Shown: piece after piece, positions 7,154 to 15,264 of the stretch
Numbering within the stretch: position 1 is the stretch's first letter
Layout of the letters: every line of letters begins with the position of its first letter
Source: a virus
Strand: one strand, 5' to 3'
Virus record (IMG/VR): IMGVR_UViG_3300036826_000328
Span: 1-43,849 of that record
DNA length: 43,849 nucleotides
Translations under genes and position numbers: made by a program
The notes under the pieces: model-generated
What the model was told of the DNA's origin: nothing
Databases searched by the model: none
What the model saw: only the letters and a program-made list of their open reading frames with translations

Positions 7154-8604
7154 GCGGCGAGCGCCGAAAATTCGAGGGGCAGGAAGAGCGGGTGAGCGGG
7201 TGCCGCCGAGGCGGTGAGCTGCGGCTCGCGCGAGGTGTCCTGATAGAGCGTCCAGGCCTCGGCGAGGGACGGCATCGGGACCCGCGTGGTGACCTCGATC
7301 AGCATCGGGAGCTGGGCGCCGCGCCATTCGAGGTCGAGCGCCACGGCGGCGCGCAAATCGCGCAAGGCCCGGTAGGTGGCGTCGCGCCCGGCATCGGCGG
7401 CGCGGATCGCCTCGGCGTCGAGGGCGCCGACGACGAGCAGTCGCACCGATTGCGCGTCCTGGTAGCTCGCCGGCCGGTAGGAAAGCGCGGCTTGCGCCAA
7501 GGCGGCGCAGGCGGATGCGCGCAGAGTGCCGGCGATCGCGTCTTGCGCGGCCGCGGCGTCGGCCCACAAGGGGCCCGAGCCGGGGAGCGGCGGCGGCAGC
7601 CAGGCGCAGAGCGGCAATAGCAGGCGGATCGCGTCGGCTGGGCTCGAAACCGCGAGCACCAGATCGGCGGCGAGCTGCTGCCCGGCCGCGGCAAATTCCG
7701 TTGCGTTCCAATAGAGCGGCGGGGGAGCTGGGGTCGCGCCGCGCAGGCCGGCGCTCGGCGGCGCCTTTGATCCCGCCGCCAGGAATAAAGACGGCGGCCT
7801 GGCGGTGGTCAACACCGTCGTGGTCAGCCGGGCGACATCGGCGAGGACCGCCGAGCGCCGGGTAATGCTGTCGGCGAGCGTCGAGGCGATTGTCGCCGTC
7901 GCCGGCAATAGGGTCGTGCGCGAGCCCGAAGCGTAGCGGCCGAAATATCCGGCGAGGCCGGCGACTGCGCCGAGCGCGCGGGCCGGGTCATCGATGACCT
8001 GCAAGGCGAGCGCGCCGAATTGCGGCAATGCCCGGGTCGCCGCCTGCGGCACCGAGCCGAGCGCGCCGAGCGCGAGGCCAAGGTCCGAGGCCGAGGCGGT
8101 GTTGACCCCGGCCGCCGCATCGCCGACCGCGGCCCCGGTCGAGCTCGCCGGCACCGGCAGGAGCTGGTCGCCGCCGACGACAAACTGGAACGCCACCTCG
8201 ACCATCCGGCCGCGCTCGCGCCGGTCGGTGGTCGAGAATTCGAGCAAGGTGCAGGTGACCGTCCCCATCGTCGGATGCACCAGGGTCCCGGGGCCCGCTT
8301 GCTCGCAGGCGGCGACCATGGCGTTCCTCTGCCGGTAGACGTCGTCGCCGACGAGAAACGCCTGAAAGGCAAAGCGGCGCGGGAGCTTGCCGAGGTCCTC
8401 CGGCCAGACCGTGTCGCGGTAGGGGTATTCGTGCAAGGCGACGCGGCGGCCGGCGCGGTTCTCGGCGGCGTCCATGACAAACCCGACGCCGCGCCAGGAC
8501 CCCGGCTGCAATTGCTGCCACCAGGACGAGGCGAGCCACGACCCCGGCCGGTTGTCGCCGGCGAGGTCGATCCCGCTGTCCTGGGTCGCCTGGGCCGAGA
8601 TCAC
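7150..8604 (-). CDS. DNA circularisation N-terminal-domain protein (Mu gp43-like)
   Basis: A 484-residue protein. The GTG at 8604 overlaps the tape-measure stop (GTGA). The segment SWWQQLQPGSWRGVGFVMDAAENRAGRRVALHEYP is a clear DNA_circ_N domain. It is followed by the YRDTVWPEDLGKLPRRF and FVVGGD-QLLP motifs typical of Mu gp43/gpN, a tail/baseplate protein despite its family name. The rest is Ala-rich and poorly conserved. A 42-bp palindromic element (SLFLAAGSKAP) is inserted in frame near codon 275 in this variable region, so the fold must tolerate it. Confidence 0.9.
   Translation of the reverse strand: MISAQATQDSGIDLAGDNRPGSWLASSWWQQLQPGSWRGVGFVMDAAENRAGRRVALHEYPYRDTVWPEDLGKLPRRFAFQAFLVGDDVYRQRNAMVAACEQAGPGTLVHPTMGTVTCTLLEFSTTDRRERGRMVEVAFQFVVGGDQLLPVPASSTGAAVGDAAAGVNTASASDLGLALGALGSVPQAATRALPQFGALALQVIDDPARALGAVAGLAGYFGRYASGSRTTLLPATATIASTLADSITRRSAVLADVARLTTTVLTTARPPSLFLAAGSKAPPSAGLRGATPAPPPLYWNATEFAAAGQQLAADLVLAVSSPADAIRLLLPLCAWLPPPLPGSGPLWADAAAAQDAIAGTLRASACAALAQAALSYRPASYQDAQSVRLLVVGALDAEAIRAADAGRDATYRALRDLRAAVALDLEWRGAQLPMLIEVTTRVPMPSLAEAWTLYQDTSREPQLTASAAPAHPLFLPLEFSALAA
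7757..7798. repeat. 42-bp palindromic element, copy 2 (inside gp43-like gene)
   Basis: Identical to copy 1 at all but one base (CAGGAATAAAG where copy 1 has CGGGAATAAAG). It lies in the middle of an essential tail gene and encodes SLFLAAGSKAP in the same frame and orientation as copy 1. Confidence 0.85.
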
Positions 8605-10655
8605 GGCCCCGACATCGCCTGAAATTCGGTGCGCGGCGGCGCGACCGCGACGTCGCCGGTGCCGGCGACGCGCAGATTGGCGCCGGGCGGCGGGTTCTTG
8701 TGCGTCACCGTGACATCGACCGAGCCATTGACCGGCGGTCCGCCGGTCACCTGCGCCGGGGCGCCCTCGGCCTGCAAGCGGGCGATTTCGAAATGCATCG
8801 GGTCGGGGCGATCGTGGAACGAGCCGCCCCATTTGATGCCGTGGCGGGCGGCAATGTCGCCGGTATCGCCAGGCAGATCGGTTTGCAATTTGCCCATCAG
8901 CATCGGATTGGTCGCGGGGTTGATGTCGATCGCCGTGCCGTAGGCGTGCTCGGACCATTCGGCCGATTCGCGGATCGTGCGCCGGTTGTAGCCGCCGCCG
9001 GAGGTGATCGGATAATCGGGATGCGCGCGATGGAAATCGTTGAGAAATGCCTCGAATTGCGGGGCGGCGAGCTTGTTGACCGTGAACCGGGCGCCGCCGG
9101 GGCCGGTGATCGTGACCATCCGGCCGGCGTCGCCGGGCGGCCCGAAGAGACCGCTGTGCTTGGCGAAATTGGCGCTCAGGTTTTCTTGCGCGGTGCCGCC
9201 GGAGGGCGAGAGCTGGTTGACGATCCTGTTCAAATTCTCGGCATAGCCGGCATCGGCGGTATAGCCGCCGGCGACGAGGCCGCTGATCTGCTCGGATGGC
9301 GTCTTGCCGGCGCGCGCCGCGGGATAGCGGCGGTTGATCAAATCGGCGTAAGCCTGAAAGCTCTCCTCCATCGACCCGTATTGGGCGAGCGTGCCGCCGG
9401 GCTTGACGCCGAAGAAGTTCTGCCCGCTTGCCTTCTTGCCCCAGCCGCTTTCGAGCGCTGCTTGCGCGACGACGACGCGCGGGTCGAGCCCGGTTTGCGC
9501 CGCGACCTGCTGGGCGAGCGGCCAGGCCTTCTTCAAAAACTCGGCATGGTCACCCGAGAGCGCCGCGGGGCCGGCGCCGGGCTTGATCTTTTGCATTTCC
9601 GGCGGGACCGGCGGGCCGAATTTCTCGCCGCCGAAGAGCTTGTCGTAGCCGTAGCCGAGGATCGCTCGGCCGGGGCCGCCGGTCGACAGCCACCAGGCCC
9701 CGCCGGCGGCCTTGCGCAGAAAGGAATCGTTTTTCGGATCGTTGATCCACCGGTCGATCGCTCGGGTCATGCGGTCGAGCAAATCCGAGACATGGGTGAC
9801 GCCGCGTTCGAGCGCCGCGACCGGATCGCTCAACAGCGAGCCGATGGTGTGCGCCAGGTGACCGAGGCTCGTCGTCAAATCGCCGGTCGCCTCGCTAAAG
9901 CGCTGCGCGCGGTCGATGTCCTCTTGCGAGATCATCGGCCGCCGAGCGGCCGCGTCGGCAATGCGCCGGTAAGCCTCTTCGAAGGTTTCGCCCGAGCGGC
10001 GGGCGCGCTCGATCTCTTCGGTCAAATTCGCAAAGCTGGCCGAGCCGAGCCCGATCGCGGCGGTCATCCGATCCGCCGGATTTTTGATGCTGTCGAGAAA
10101 TTTGAGCACCTCGGGAAGAAGCTCGGTCGTGTTGCGCAAATGCCCGTTGGCGTCGCGCAAGGCGATGCCGGCGCGGTTGAACCAGGCGGCCGCATTGGTG
10201 TCGCGCCCGGTAAAGGCCGCCGCCGCCGAGGTGGTCAGGTCTTTCAGGCTCGCGGTCATGTCATCGGCCGAGCCGCCCGCGATCCGCATCATGTCTTGTA
10301 GGGTTTCGAGCTTTTGCGCGGTGGTGCCGATCCGGTCGGCATCGGTGCGCAAGGCGACCCCCCAGGCGGCAAAGCCCTTGGCGAGCTCATAGACGCCGGC
10401 GATCGTCGCGGCGCCGGTGATCGTGCCGAGCACCGGGACGATCCGCGACAACGATGAAAACGCCGCCCCGGCGGTGCGGGCGATCGAGGTAAAGCCGTCG
10501 GCGACCTTGCCGAGCCCGGCGGCGTCGATGAATTTTTGCACGGCGCGCGCCTGGCGCTCGATCGGCTCGCGGATTTGGCGGATGCGCTGCGAAATGCGCT
10601 CGATCTGCGCCGTCGCCTCGTCGACGACCGAGAAGGTGACGCTATAGCCGGCCAT
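8601..10655 (-). CDS. Tail tape measure protein with two peptidoglycan-hydrolase domains
   Basis: A 684-residue protein beginning MAGYSVTFSVVDEATAQIER. The first 340 residues are helical with a hydrophobic stretch around 75-100 and tape-measure character. Residues about 370-490 form a FlgJ-type glucosaminidase domain (VVVAQAALESGWGKKASGQNFFGVK), with E402 as the likely catalytic acid. Residues about 520-630 form an M15/VanY-type peptidase: H570 and D577 in EHAYGTAIDIN and H621 in DPMHFE are the expected zinc ligands. One protein could therefore cut both glycan and peptide bonds during DNA ejection. Length is short for a tape measure, which predicts a short tail. It is preceded by the frameshifted chaperone, as is standard. 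Confidence 0.92.
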   Translation of the reverse strand: MAGYSVTFSVVDEATAQIERISQRIRQIREPIERQARAVQKFIDAAGLGKVADGFTSIARTAGAAFSSLSRIVPVLGTITGAATIAGVYELAKGFAAWGVALRTDADRIGTTAQKLETLQDMMRIAGGSADDMTASLKDLTTSAAAAFTGRDTNAAAWFNRAGIALRDANGHLRNTTELLPEVLKFLDSIKNPADRMTAAIGLGSASFANLTEEIERARRSGETFEEAYRRIADAAARRPMISQEDIDRAQRFSEATGDLTTSLGHLAHTIGSLLSDPVAALERGVTHVSDLLDRMTRAIDRWINDPKNDSFLRKAAGGAWWLSTGGPGRAILGYGYDKLFGGEKFGPPVPPEMQKIKPGAGPAALSGDHAEFLKKAWPLAQQVAAQTGLDPRVVVAQAALESGWGKKASGQNFFGVKPGGTLAQYGSMEESFQAYADLINRRYPAARAGKTPSEQISGLVAGGYTADAGYAENLNRIVNQLSPSGGTAQENLSANFAKHSGLFGPPGDAGRMVTITGPGGARFTVNKLAAPQFEAFLNDFHRAHPDYPITSGGGYNRRTIRESAEWSEHAYGTAIDINPATNPMLMGKLQTDLPGDTGDIAARHGIKWGGSFHDRPDPMHFEIARLQAEGAPAQVTGGPPVNGSVDVTVTHKNPPPGANLRVAGTGDVAVAPPRTEFQAMSGP

Positions 10656-11122
10656 CTATTCTTCGCGCATCTGGCGCTGCACATTTTGAATGCGCTGCGC
10701 TTGATCGAGCCAGTAGAGCATCTGGCTGCCGGTCAGTTCCCACGCCTCGGCGGGGCCCCAATGCCACCAATGCGCCAGATCGGCGATCAGGTCTCGCCAG
10801 TTGGCGGGCCAGCGGCGATGAAGCTCGATAAAAAATCGGCGGCCTCACGCACCTGGCTGATCCGCATCTGCTCGACAACCGCGCGCGGCGCCCCCGAGCA
10901 TTGGCTGACCAAGGCGATCTGGTATTTCCGCATCGTGTGCATGTTGACCGCCCCGGCGAGCTCGGCCTCGGCGCGCTCGATCATCCGCGCGGTCGGCTCC
11001 TCGAGGTGCAGCATCGTCCAGGTGCGGCCGTTGGCGTCGACCGGCGGGTCGATCTCGATGTCGAGCGTGCGCGCCGGCTCGGGCGCGGCGTGGCCGTTTG
11101 AAACGACGTCCTGGCTCAGCAT
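10656..11122 (-). CDS. Tail assembly chaperone, -1 frameshift product (gp41-gpE-like fusion)
   Basis: Translation starts at 11122, runs to a T-TTT-TTA slippery heptamer at 10835-10829, and shifts to the -1 frame. It then continues through an open extension (IELHRRWPANWRDLIADLAH...) to a TAG at 10658-10656. The extension ends WELTGSQMLYWLDQAQRIQ and resembles P2 GpE-like proteins, rich in Trp and without its own good start. It stops one base-triplet before the tape-measure ATG, exactly where lambda G-GT, P2 E-E' and Mu gp41 frameshift extensions lie. The fusion should be about 155 residues. The site and frame are seen directly; its use is inferred. Confidence 0.85.
10787..11122 (-). CDS. Tail assembly chaperone, unshifted form (Mu gp41-like)
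   Basis: A 111-residue protein (MLSQDVVSNG...) starting at the ATG that overlaps the tube-protein stop (TGATG). The block RTWTMLHLEEPTARMIERAEAE and VNMHTMRKYQIALVSQCSG, with a helical C-terminus (VVEQMRISQVREAADFLSSF), matches the phage tail assembly chaperones found between tube and tape measure in Mu-like phages. It ends with a TGA 42 bases after the slippery site. The protein is expected to coat the tape measure during tail assembly and to be absent from virions. Confidence 0.88.
   Translation of the reverse strand: MLSQDVVSNGHAAPEPARTLDIEIDPPVDANGRTWTMLHLEEPTARMIERAEAELAGAVNMHTMRKYQIALVSQCSGAPRAVVEQMRISQVREAADFLSSFIAAGPPTGET
10829..10835 (-). promoter_or_regulatory. Programmed -1 ribosomal frameshift slippery site (T TTT TTA)
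   Basis: On the minus strand the zero-frame codons read GCC GAT TTT TTA TCG, which places a canonical X-XXY-YYZ heptamer T-TTT-TTA in the correct frame. The run of six T is striking in such GC-rich coding DNA. Slippage by -1 opens the GpE-like extension. A GC-rich region follows and could supply a stimulatory structure. Confidence 0.85.
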
Positions 11123-11490
11123 CAGGCTTGCTCCGAAACGTTGATCCCGTCGAAACGCACCTGAAAGGTGCCCTCGGCGGCGCGCACCTCGAGCGCCGCG
11201 GTGTTCCACATGTTCGAGCCGCCGACCACCTTGCCGTTGGCGAGGCTGATGAGGACCTCGACGCAGCGCATGTCGTTGAAGTCGCCGACCGAGATCGCCC
11301 CCGAGTCGCGCAGCGTCGCCTCGACATAGCCCTGGATCGGGACCTCGCTAAAGCCGTGCACCGAGTCGAGCCCGACCAAAGTCTCGCGCTTCCACCGCGC
11401 CGGCGACCAGGTGACGTCCGACACCACCATGTAGGCGGTGCCGTCGATCGTGAGCCCGGTGATGCCGGCCAGGCGCTCGCAATTCGGCAT
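11122..11490 (-). CDS. Tail tube protein (Mu gpM-like)
   Basis: A 122-residue protein (MPNCERLAGITGLTIDGTAY...) immediately downstream of the sheath. The sequence (TWSPARWKRETLVGLDSVHGFSEVPIQGYVEATLRD and DFNDMRCVEVLISLANGKVV) is typical of the Mu gpM tube family, whose hexameric rings form the inner tail tube. The ribosome binding site AAGGAGGT 9 bases upstream of the ATG is near-perfect, as expected for a high-copy structural protein. It overlaps the chaperone start. Confidence 0.93.
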   Translation of the reverse strand: MPNCERLAGITGLTIDGTAYMVVSDVTWSPARWKRETLVGLDSVHGFSEVPIQGYVEATLRDSGAISVGDFNDMRCVEVLISLANGKVVGGSNMWNTAALEVRAAEGTFQVRFDGINVSEQA

Positions 11491-11502
11491 GACCGAACCT
11501 CC

Positions 11503-12978
11503 TTACGATTTCCGGAACTGCAATAGGATCGCGATCTGCCGGAGCTGGTTGACCAGATCGACCGGCGCCAGAATTTTGACGAGGCCGTGGCCGGCGTCCT
11601 CGGCGACGACGTCGCGGGCAAAGTTGCGCGAGTTCTGGACATAGCCCGCGGCTTCGAGCGCGATGTACTCGCTGACCACCGACGCCTTGATCATTTGCGC
11701 CGAAACGCAATTCGACCCGGGGAGGATCGGCGTCGTGTCGGAGACGAGCTTTTTCCTGGCATAGCGGGCGAGCAAATAGTTCGCCAGGTCGCGCGCCACG
11801 AACATCAGCCCGTACATGGTTTCGACGTCGAGATAGGCGTCGTCGGTGGCGCCGGCGGCGTTGCGCTGGTAGGTCGTCGTCATCCGCTCGATCGTGACGG
11901 TGCCGTCGTCGGCGACGCGGAATGTCGAGAGCCCGTCATAGAGCAAGGTGTTGCGCTCGCCGATCGACCAGCGCGAGGCGACGGGCGGGGCCTTCAAGGT
12001 GGTCCCGATGTATTGCAAGGGGAGCCCGGGATCGACGCGCAACGAGGCGGCGCAGCGCGCCCCCACCTGCGCCGCCCAGTTCCAGGCGACGTCGGGCGAA
12101 TCGTCAAAGGCGATGATCGACATGTGCTGGTCGTTGCGGCTGGTGCCAAAGGCGGTGCAGGCCCCCAAGGTGCCGCGGATCGCGCTGAAGCAGCCGCCGT
12201 AGAGCATCTGCTCCCACGACCACCGGCCCTGGTAGTCCGAGAGGAAATTCTTCATCTCGTCCAGATTCGCCGTGTCGATATAGGGCGAGACGATGAAATC
12301 GTAGGTTTCGTCGCTCAGATTGGCGAGCCCGTCGCCGATGTCGGGGTTGGCGGTGCCGCCGACCATCGCCGAGACCGTGGCGGTAATGCCGGCCGGGAAG
12401 TATTCGCCGCCGGGCTGGCCGAGGTAATTGAAGCGGAGGTCGATGTCGTTCGCCGCCTCGCCCTTGTTCTTGGCGGTCAGTTGCACGGCGGCACCGGTGC
12501 CGGTGTCGGCCGCGACGGCGAGGTCGGGGTTGGCGGCGATCGCGGCGCGCAAGGCGGTGGCGGCCGCCGCGGCGTCGTCGCCGGCATTGACCGGCGAGCG
12601 CACCCGGATCCCGCCGATATAGAGGTTCAAGGTGCCGGGGGCGGTCGCGGACCCGGCGAGCGTCACCGAGCCGACCGCGGGCTGGGCCGAATCGTCGTCC
12701 TCGAACGGCAACACCCAGAGATCGCCGAAATTGTCGCCGGAGAGGTAATTCTCGGCCATCTGCGCCAGGATCGAGCCGCGCCCGCAGGCGAGCTGGACCT
12801 GGGTCAAGGAGGTCACCTCGAGCGGGGTCAGCGGCGTCGCGCCGCCATCGGCGGTCATCTGCCCGAGGATCAGGCTGCGCTGCAGGGTCTGCGCGGTGTT
12901 GGCCTGCGACGGGTCCATCTCGACATAGACGCCGGGGACCCGGTTCGAGGTCGGGTAGCTGGTGAACTGGATCGCCAT
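11503..12978 (-). CDS. Contractile tail sheath protein (Mu gpL-like)
   Basis: A 491-residue protein. The N-terminal motif TSNRVPGVYVEMDPSQAN and ILGQMTADG are diagnostic of Mu-type tail sheaths. Later blocks include WVLPFEDDDSAQPAVGSVT, DFIVSPYIDTANLDEMKNF and the C-terminal helical region that contacts the tube. The sheath makes the tail contractile, so the phage is a myovirus. An AAGGGA ribosome binding site precedes the ATG. It is followed after 12 bases by the tube gene. Length is normal for the family. Confidence 0.95.
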   Translation of the reverse strand: MAIQFTSYPTSNRVPGVYVEMDPSQANTAQTLQRSLILGQMTADGGATPLTPLEVTSLTQVQLACGRGSILAQMAENYLSGDNFGDLWVLPFEDDDSAQPAVGSVTLAGSATAPGTLNLYIGGIRVRSPVNAGDDAAAAATALRAAIAANPDLAVAADTGTGAAVQLTAKNKGEAANDIDLRFNYLGQPGGEYFPAGITATVSAMVGGTANPDIGDGLANLSDETYDFIVSPYIDTANLDEMKNFLSDYQGRWSWEQMLYGGCFSAIRGTLGACTAFGTSRNDQHMSIIAFDDSPDVAWNWAAQVGARCAASLRVDPGLPLQYIGTTLKAPPVASRWSIGERNTLLYDGLSTFRVADDGTVTIERMTTTYQRNAAGATDDAYLDVETMYGLMFVARDLANYLLARYARKKLVSDTTPILPGSNCVSAQMIKASVVSEYIALEAAGYVQNSRNFARDVVAEDAGHGLVKILAPVDLVNQLRQIAILLQFRKS

Positions 12979-12990
12979 TATTCGGTCCCT

Positions 12991-13152
12991 TTACGATGCC
13001 GGAAGGGCCGGCAGGTCTTCGGCGACGACGTCGCCGTCACGGACGCGGCGGCGCCAGAACGGGTTATTCGGCACGTCGCGGCCGTCCTCGGGGAGGAGCT
13101 GCATCGTCGTCGGGTCGCGCACGGCGCGGCCGGGCGCGGGCTTCACCTTCAT
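12991..13152 (-). CDS. DUF2635 small tail protein (Mu gp38-like)
   Basis: A 53-residue protein, MKVKPAPGRAVRDPTTMQLL followed by PEDGRDVPNNPFWRRRVRDGDV. This is the DUF2635 pattern: [KR]PAPGR.VRDP, then G..VP....WRR...DGDV. In Mu-like phages it always lies between the gp37-like terminator and the sheath, as here. The ATG overlaps the terminator stop (ATGA). The exact function is unknown; it is thought to be involved in tail assembly. Confidence 0.92.
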   Translation of the reverse strand: MKVKPAPGRAVRDPTTMQLLPEDGRDVPNNPFWRRRVRDGDVVAEDLPALPAS

Positions 13153-13763
13153 GGCGGGGTCTCCTGATCGGCCCCCTGTTCGGGGCCAGGGGCAAGGGTA
13201 TCGATTTTGACGATGGCGGCGGGGTCGGAGCCGGCGGCGACCTGGTCGGCCATCGGCGGCGGCACCGAATAGAGGTCGAGCTCGATGCCGACGAGGTCCA
13301 CGGCTTCGGGCGACCAGGCGTCGGCGTCGGTCAATTGCCAGGCGAGGGCGAATTCCCACTGGTAGAAGAGCCGCGCCCGGTCGAGGTCGAGAAAGCGCCC
13401 GCCGGAAAACCAATAACCTTGCTGGTTGAGGGTGGCGCAGACCGCCGGCTGCCAGTTGAGGAGCGCCCCGAAAAGGGCCGTTTCCATCGCATCGTAATTC
13501 ATGACCGGCGCCTGGCCGCGGCGATCCGGCCGCGCGTCGAACTCGACGATCACGCCGATCGTCTTTTCGACGACTTGGATAAGCCCGGTCATCACCTGGT
13601 TGCCGGGGCTCGCCTGGTCGAGCGGCACCACATAGGCGGCCGGCAACGGCATGTTCTCGTTGTAGTTCCGGAGGCCCAATTGAAAATCCGCGGCCCCGGC
13701 GACGCGCCCGCCGAGCGGCGGGCAGGCGGCGCGGAGCTGGGCGATCGTCGCATCGACGACCAT
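13149..13763 (-). CDS. Tail terminator / gp37-like protein
   Basis: A 204-residue protein. Features such as MPLPAAYVVPLDQASPGNQ, QVVEKTIGVIVEFDARPDRRGQA and WQLTDADAWSPEAVDLVGIELDL fit the phage tail terminator group found upstream of DUF2635 and the sheath. It should cap the finished tail and join it to the head connector. The C-terminal 35 residues are Pro, Asp and Gln rich and probably disordered. It follows the gp10-like protein with a single-base gap. Confidence 0.8.
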   Translation of the reverse strand: MVVDATIAQLRAACPPLGGRVAGAADFQLGLRNYNENMPLPAAYVVPLDQASPGNQVMTGLIQVVEKTIGVIVEFDARPDRRGQAPVMNYDAMETALFGALLNWQPAVCATLNQQGYWFSGGRFLDLDRARLFYQWEFALAWQLTDADAWSPEAVDLVGIELDLYSVPPPMADQVAAGSDPAAIVKIDTLAPGPEQGADQETPP

Positions 13764-13764
13764 C

Positions 13765-14310
13765 TCAGGCGGTCCCCTTGGTCTCGCGCCAGGAGAGCCC
13801 GACCTCGAAGGCGGCGTGCAATCGGCGTTCGAGCCTTGCCTGCTCCTCTCGCATCACCCTGCCGAGAAACGGCCGCGGCTCGAGCCGGCGGACCGTGTAG
13901 CGGCGCGCTGTTCGCCGGCGGCCGCCGCGCGCCGCGATCGCCCGGCGCCCTGGATTGCCGCCGCCGGTGGCGCCGATTTCGAGGAAGGAGGCGTGCACGG
14001 CGCGCGCCCGGACGGCAAAGCCGTCGCCCGAGCGGTAGGGATAGGTGCGGATCGAGCGGTAGAGGGTGCCGGTGACCCGCACCGGCGGCGATCCCGGCGC
14101 CGAGGCGCGGTAATGGCCGGCGCGGTAGCCGCCGCGATAGCCGGCCCCGCCGCCGCCGCGATAGGTCCGGCCGCTGCCGGTCGATTGCGCGATCAGCCGG
14201 CGGGTCTTCCGCGCGACCTCGCCGCCGGCGGCGCGCATCAATTTCTTCATCCCCGTCTTGTCGAGGCGGACCGTGCCCCAGGACCGGATTTTCATTTCGA
14301 GGCCGCTCAT
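13765..14310 (-). CDS. HK97 gp10-like tail completion / neck protein
   Basis: A 181-residue, strongly basic protein starting at the ATG that overlaps the previous stop (TGATG). The segment APGSPPVRVTGTLYRSIRTY matches the HK97-gp10-like family core (P-P-x-x-x-TG-x-L-x-x-S), as do the C-terminal RPFLGRVMREE and HASFLEIGATGG motifs. These proteins sit at the neck of HK97-type heads. The N-terminal GSGRTYRGGGGAGYRGG-YRAG stretch is a Gly-Arg-Tyr-rich insertion. A longer frame-open version would overlap the adaptor gene and is not favoured. Confidence 0.85.
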   Translation of the reverse strand: MSGLEMKIRSWGTVRLDKTGMKKLMRAAGGEVARKTRRLIAQSTGSGRTYRGGGGAGYRGGYRAGHYRASAPGSPPVRVTGTLYRSIRTYPYRSGDGFAVRARAVHASFLEIGATGGGNPGRRAIAARGGRRRTARRYTVRRLEPRPFLGRVMREEQARLERRLHAAFEVGLSWRETKGTA

Positions 14311-14762
14311 CAATTGATGACCGGGTTCTCGGCAAAGACCAACTCGCGCTCGGCGTCGCTGTCGCCTTCGGTCGTGGCGACACGCTCGAGCTCGCACTCC
14401 AATTCGACAAAGCGCTTGCGCCCGCCGATTTCCTTGATCCGGCGGACGCGGAACAATTCGGTGCGGATCGTCCCGTCGCTCGGCCGCCAGGTCGAGCGCG
14501 CGATGACGTGGGTCGTCTCGACGTAATCCTGCCAGCGCAGCCGCACGAGGTGGGTCACCGGCGTATCGATCTGCGCCGACAGATAAAAGGTCGAGGGATA
14601 GGTCGGCTGCACGTCGGCGTGGACATTGGCGATCGGCGTCAAGGCTTCCGAGATCGCCCCGCCCGGCCCCGGCCCCTGGTCGCGCCGGTAAAGCGTCACC
14701 AGCCACCGGAGCTGCCCGATCCCGCTCTGCGCCGGCAACGAGCCCGACGGGTTGTCCGGCAA
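14310..14762 (-). CDS. Head-tail adaptor (SPP1 gp16 / Phage_H_T_join-like)
   Basis: A 150-residue protein from a TTG at 14762. The pattern (LRWLVTLYRRDQGPGPGGAI, then ANVHADVQP, TPVTHLVRLRWQDYV, then FRVRRIKEIGGRKRFVELECE) is the beta-barrel head-closure family that includes SPP1 gp16 and HK97-type adaptors. It binds the connector ring encoded upstream and closes the head. TTG is the only plausible start; the ribosome binding site is weak, so translational coupling with the gene that ends four bases upstream is likely. Confidence 0.85.
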   Translation of the reverse strand: MPDNPSGSLPAQSGIGQLRWLVTLYRRDQGPGPGGAISEALTPIANVHADVQPTYPSTFYLSAQIDTPVTHLVRLRWQDYVETTHVIARSTWRPSDGTIRTELFRVRRIKEIGGRKRFVELECELERVATTEGDSDAERELVFAENPVIN

Positions 14763-14766
14763 TCAA

Positions 14767-15255
14767 TTATTCCCGGCTGCTCCGATGCCGCGCCGAGGGG
14801 CGGGCATCGCTTGCCGCGGCGGCGCCGTCTTTATTTTCGGCGCCGGAATCAAAGACGGCACCTGGCCCCGGCCAGACCAAGGCCTGGTTGGCGGCGGCCC
14901 AGTTGGCAAACGAGTTCAATGGGCCGCCATGGACAAAGTTGCCGCGCAATTGGCGCGCAGCACCGTTGTTGGTTGCGAGCCACTCCCACAGCTTGGCGAG
15001 CGAGCCCCGCCACAAATCGGGAGCGATCGCGGCGCCGCCGCGGATATGCACCCATTGCGGCGATTTGATCGGGTCGGTGTCGGGCGCCGCCGGCGGCAAG
15101 GCGCCGACGACATTCGGCTTGGGCTCGGCCGCGCCGGTCTCGTCGATCGTCCAGGCAAGGATCGAATTGTCCCACATGTCGCACCAGGCGAGCCCGTCGG
15201 GCGCGTATTCGATCGAGATCACGAGGTCAGCCGGATCGCCGACAACGACGCTCAT
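14767..15255 (-). CDS. Hypothetical head/neck-region protein with palindromic-element C-terminus
   Basis: A 162-residue protein between the two head-tail connectors. I do not recognise the family. The central part is rich in Trp and Asp (GLAWCDMWDNSILAWTID, SPQWVHIRGGAAIAPDLW, KLWEWLATNNG), giving a compact, acidic, probably soluble protein. A 42-bp palindromic element supplies AVFDSGAENKDGA near the C-terminus, followed by a basic tail of 17 residues. The start has a good ribosome binding site (AGGAGC). The position suggests a head accessory or completion role, but nothing in the sequence proves it. Confidence 0.7.
   Translation of the reverse strand: MSVVVGDPADLVISIEYAPDGLAWCDMWDNSILAWTIDETGAAEPKPNVVGALPPAAPDTDPIKSPQWVHIRGGAAIAPDLWRGSLAKLWEWLATNNGAARQLRGNFVHGGPLNSFANWAAANQALVWPGPGAVFDSGAENKDGAAAASDARPSARHRSSRE
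14821..14862. repeat. 42-bp palindromic element, copy 3
   Basis: The left half is GGCGCCGTCTTTATTTTCGG and the right half CGCCGGAATCAAAGACGGCACC. The arms are complementary except for a few positions around the TTTATT/AATCAAA block. It encodes GAVFDSGAENKDGA in the gene on the minus strand. Confidence 0.87.
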
Positions 15256-15264
15256 CGACAGCTC

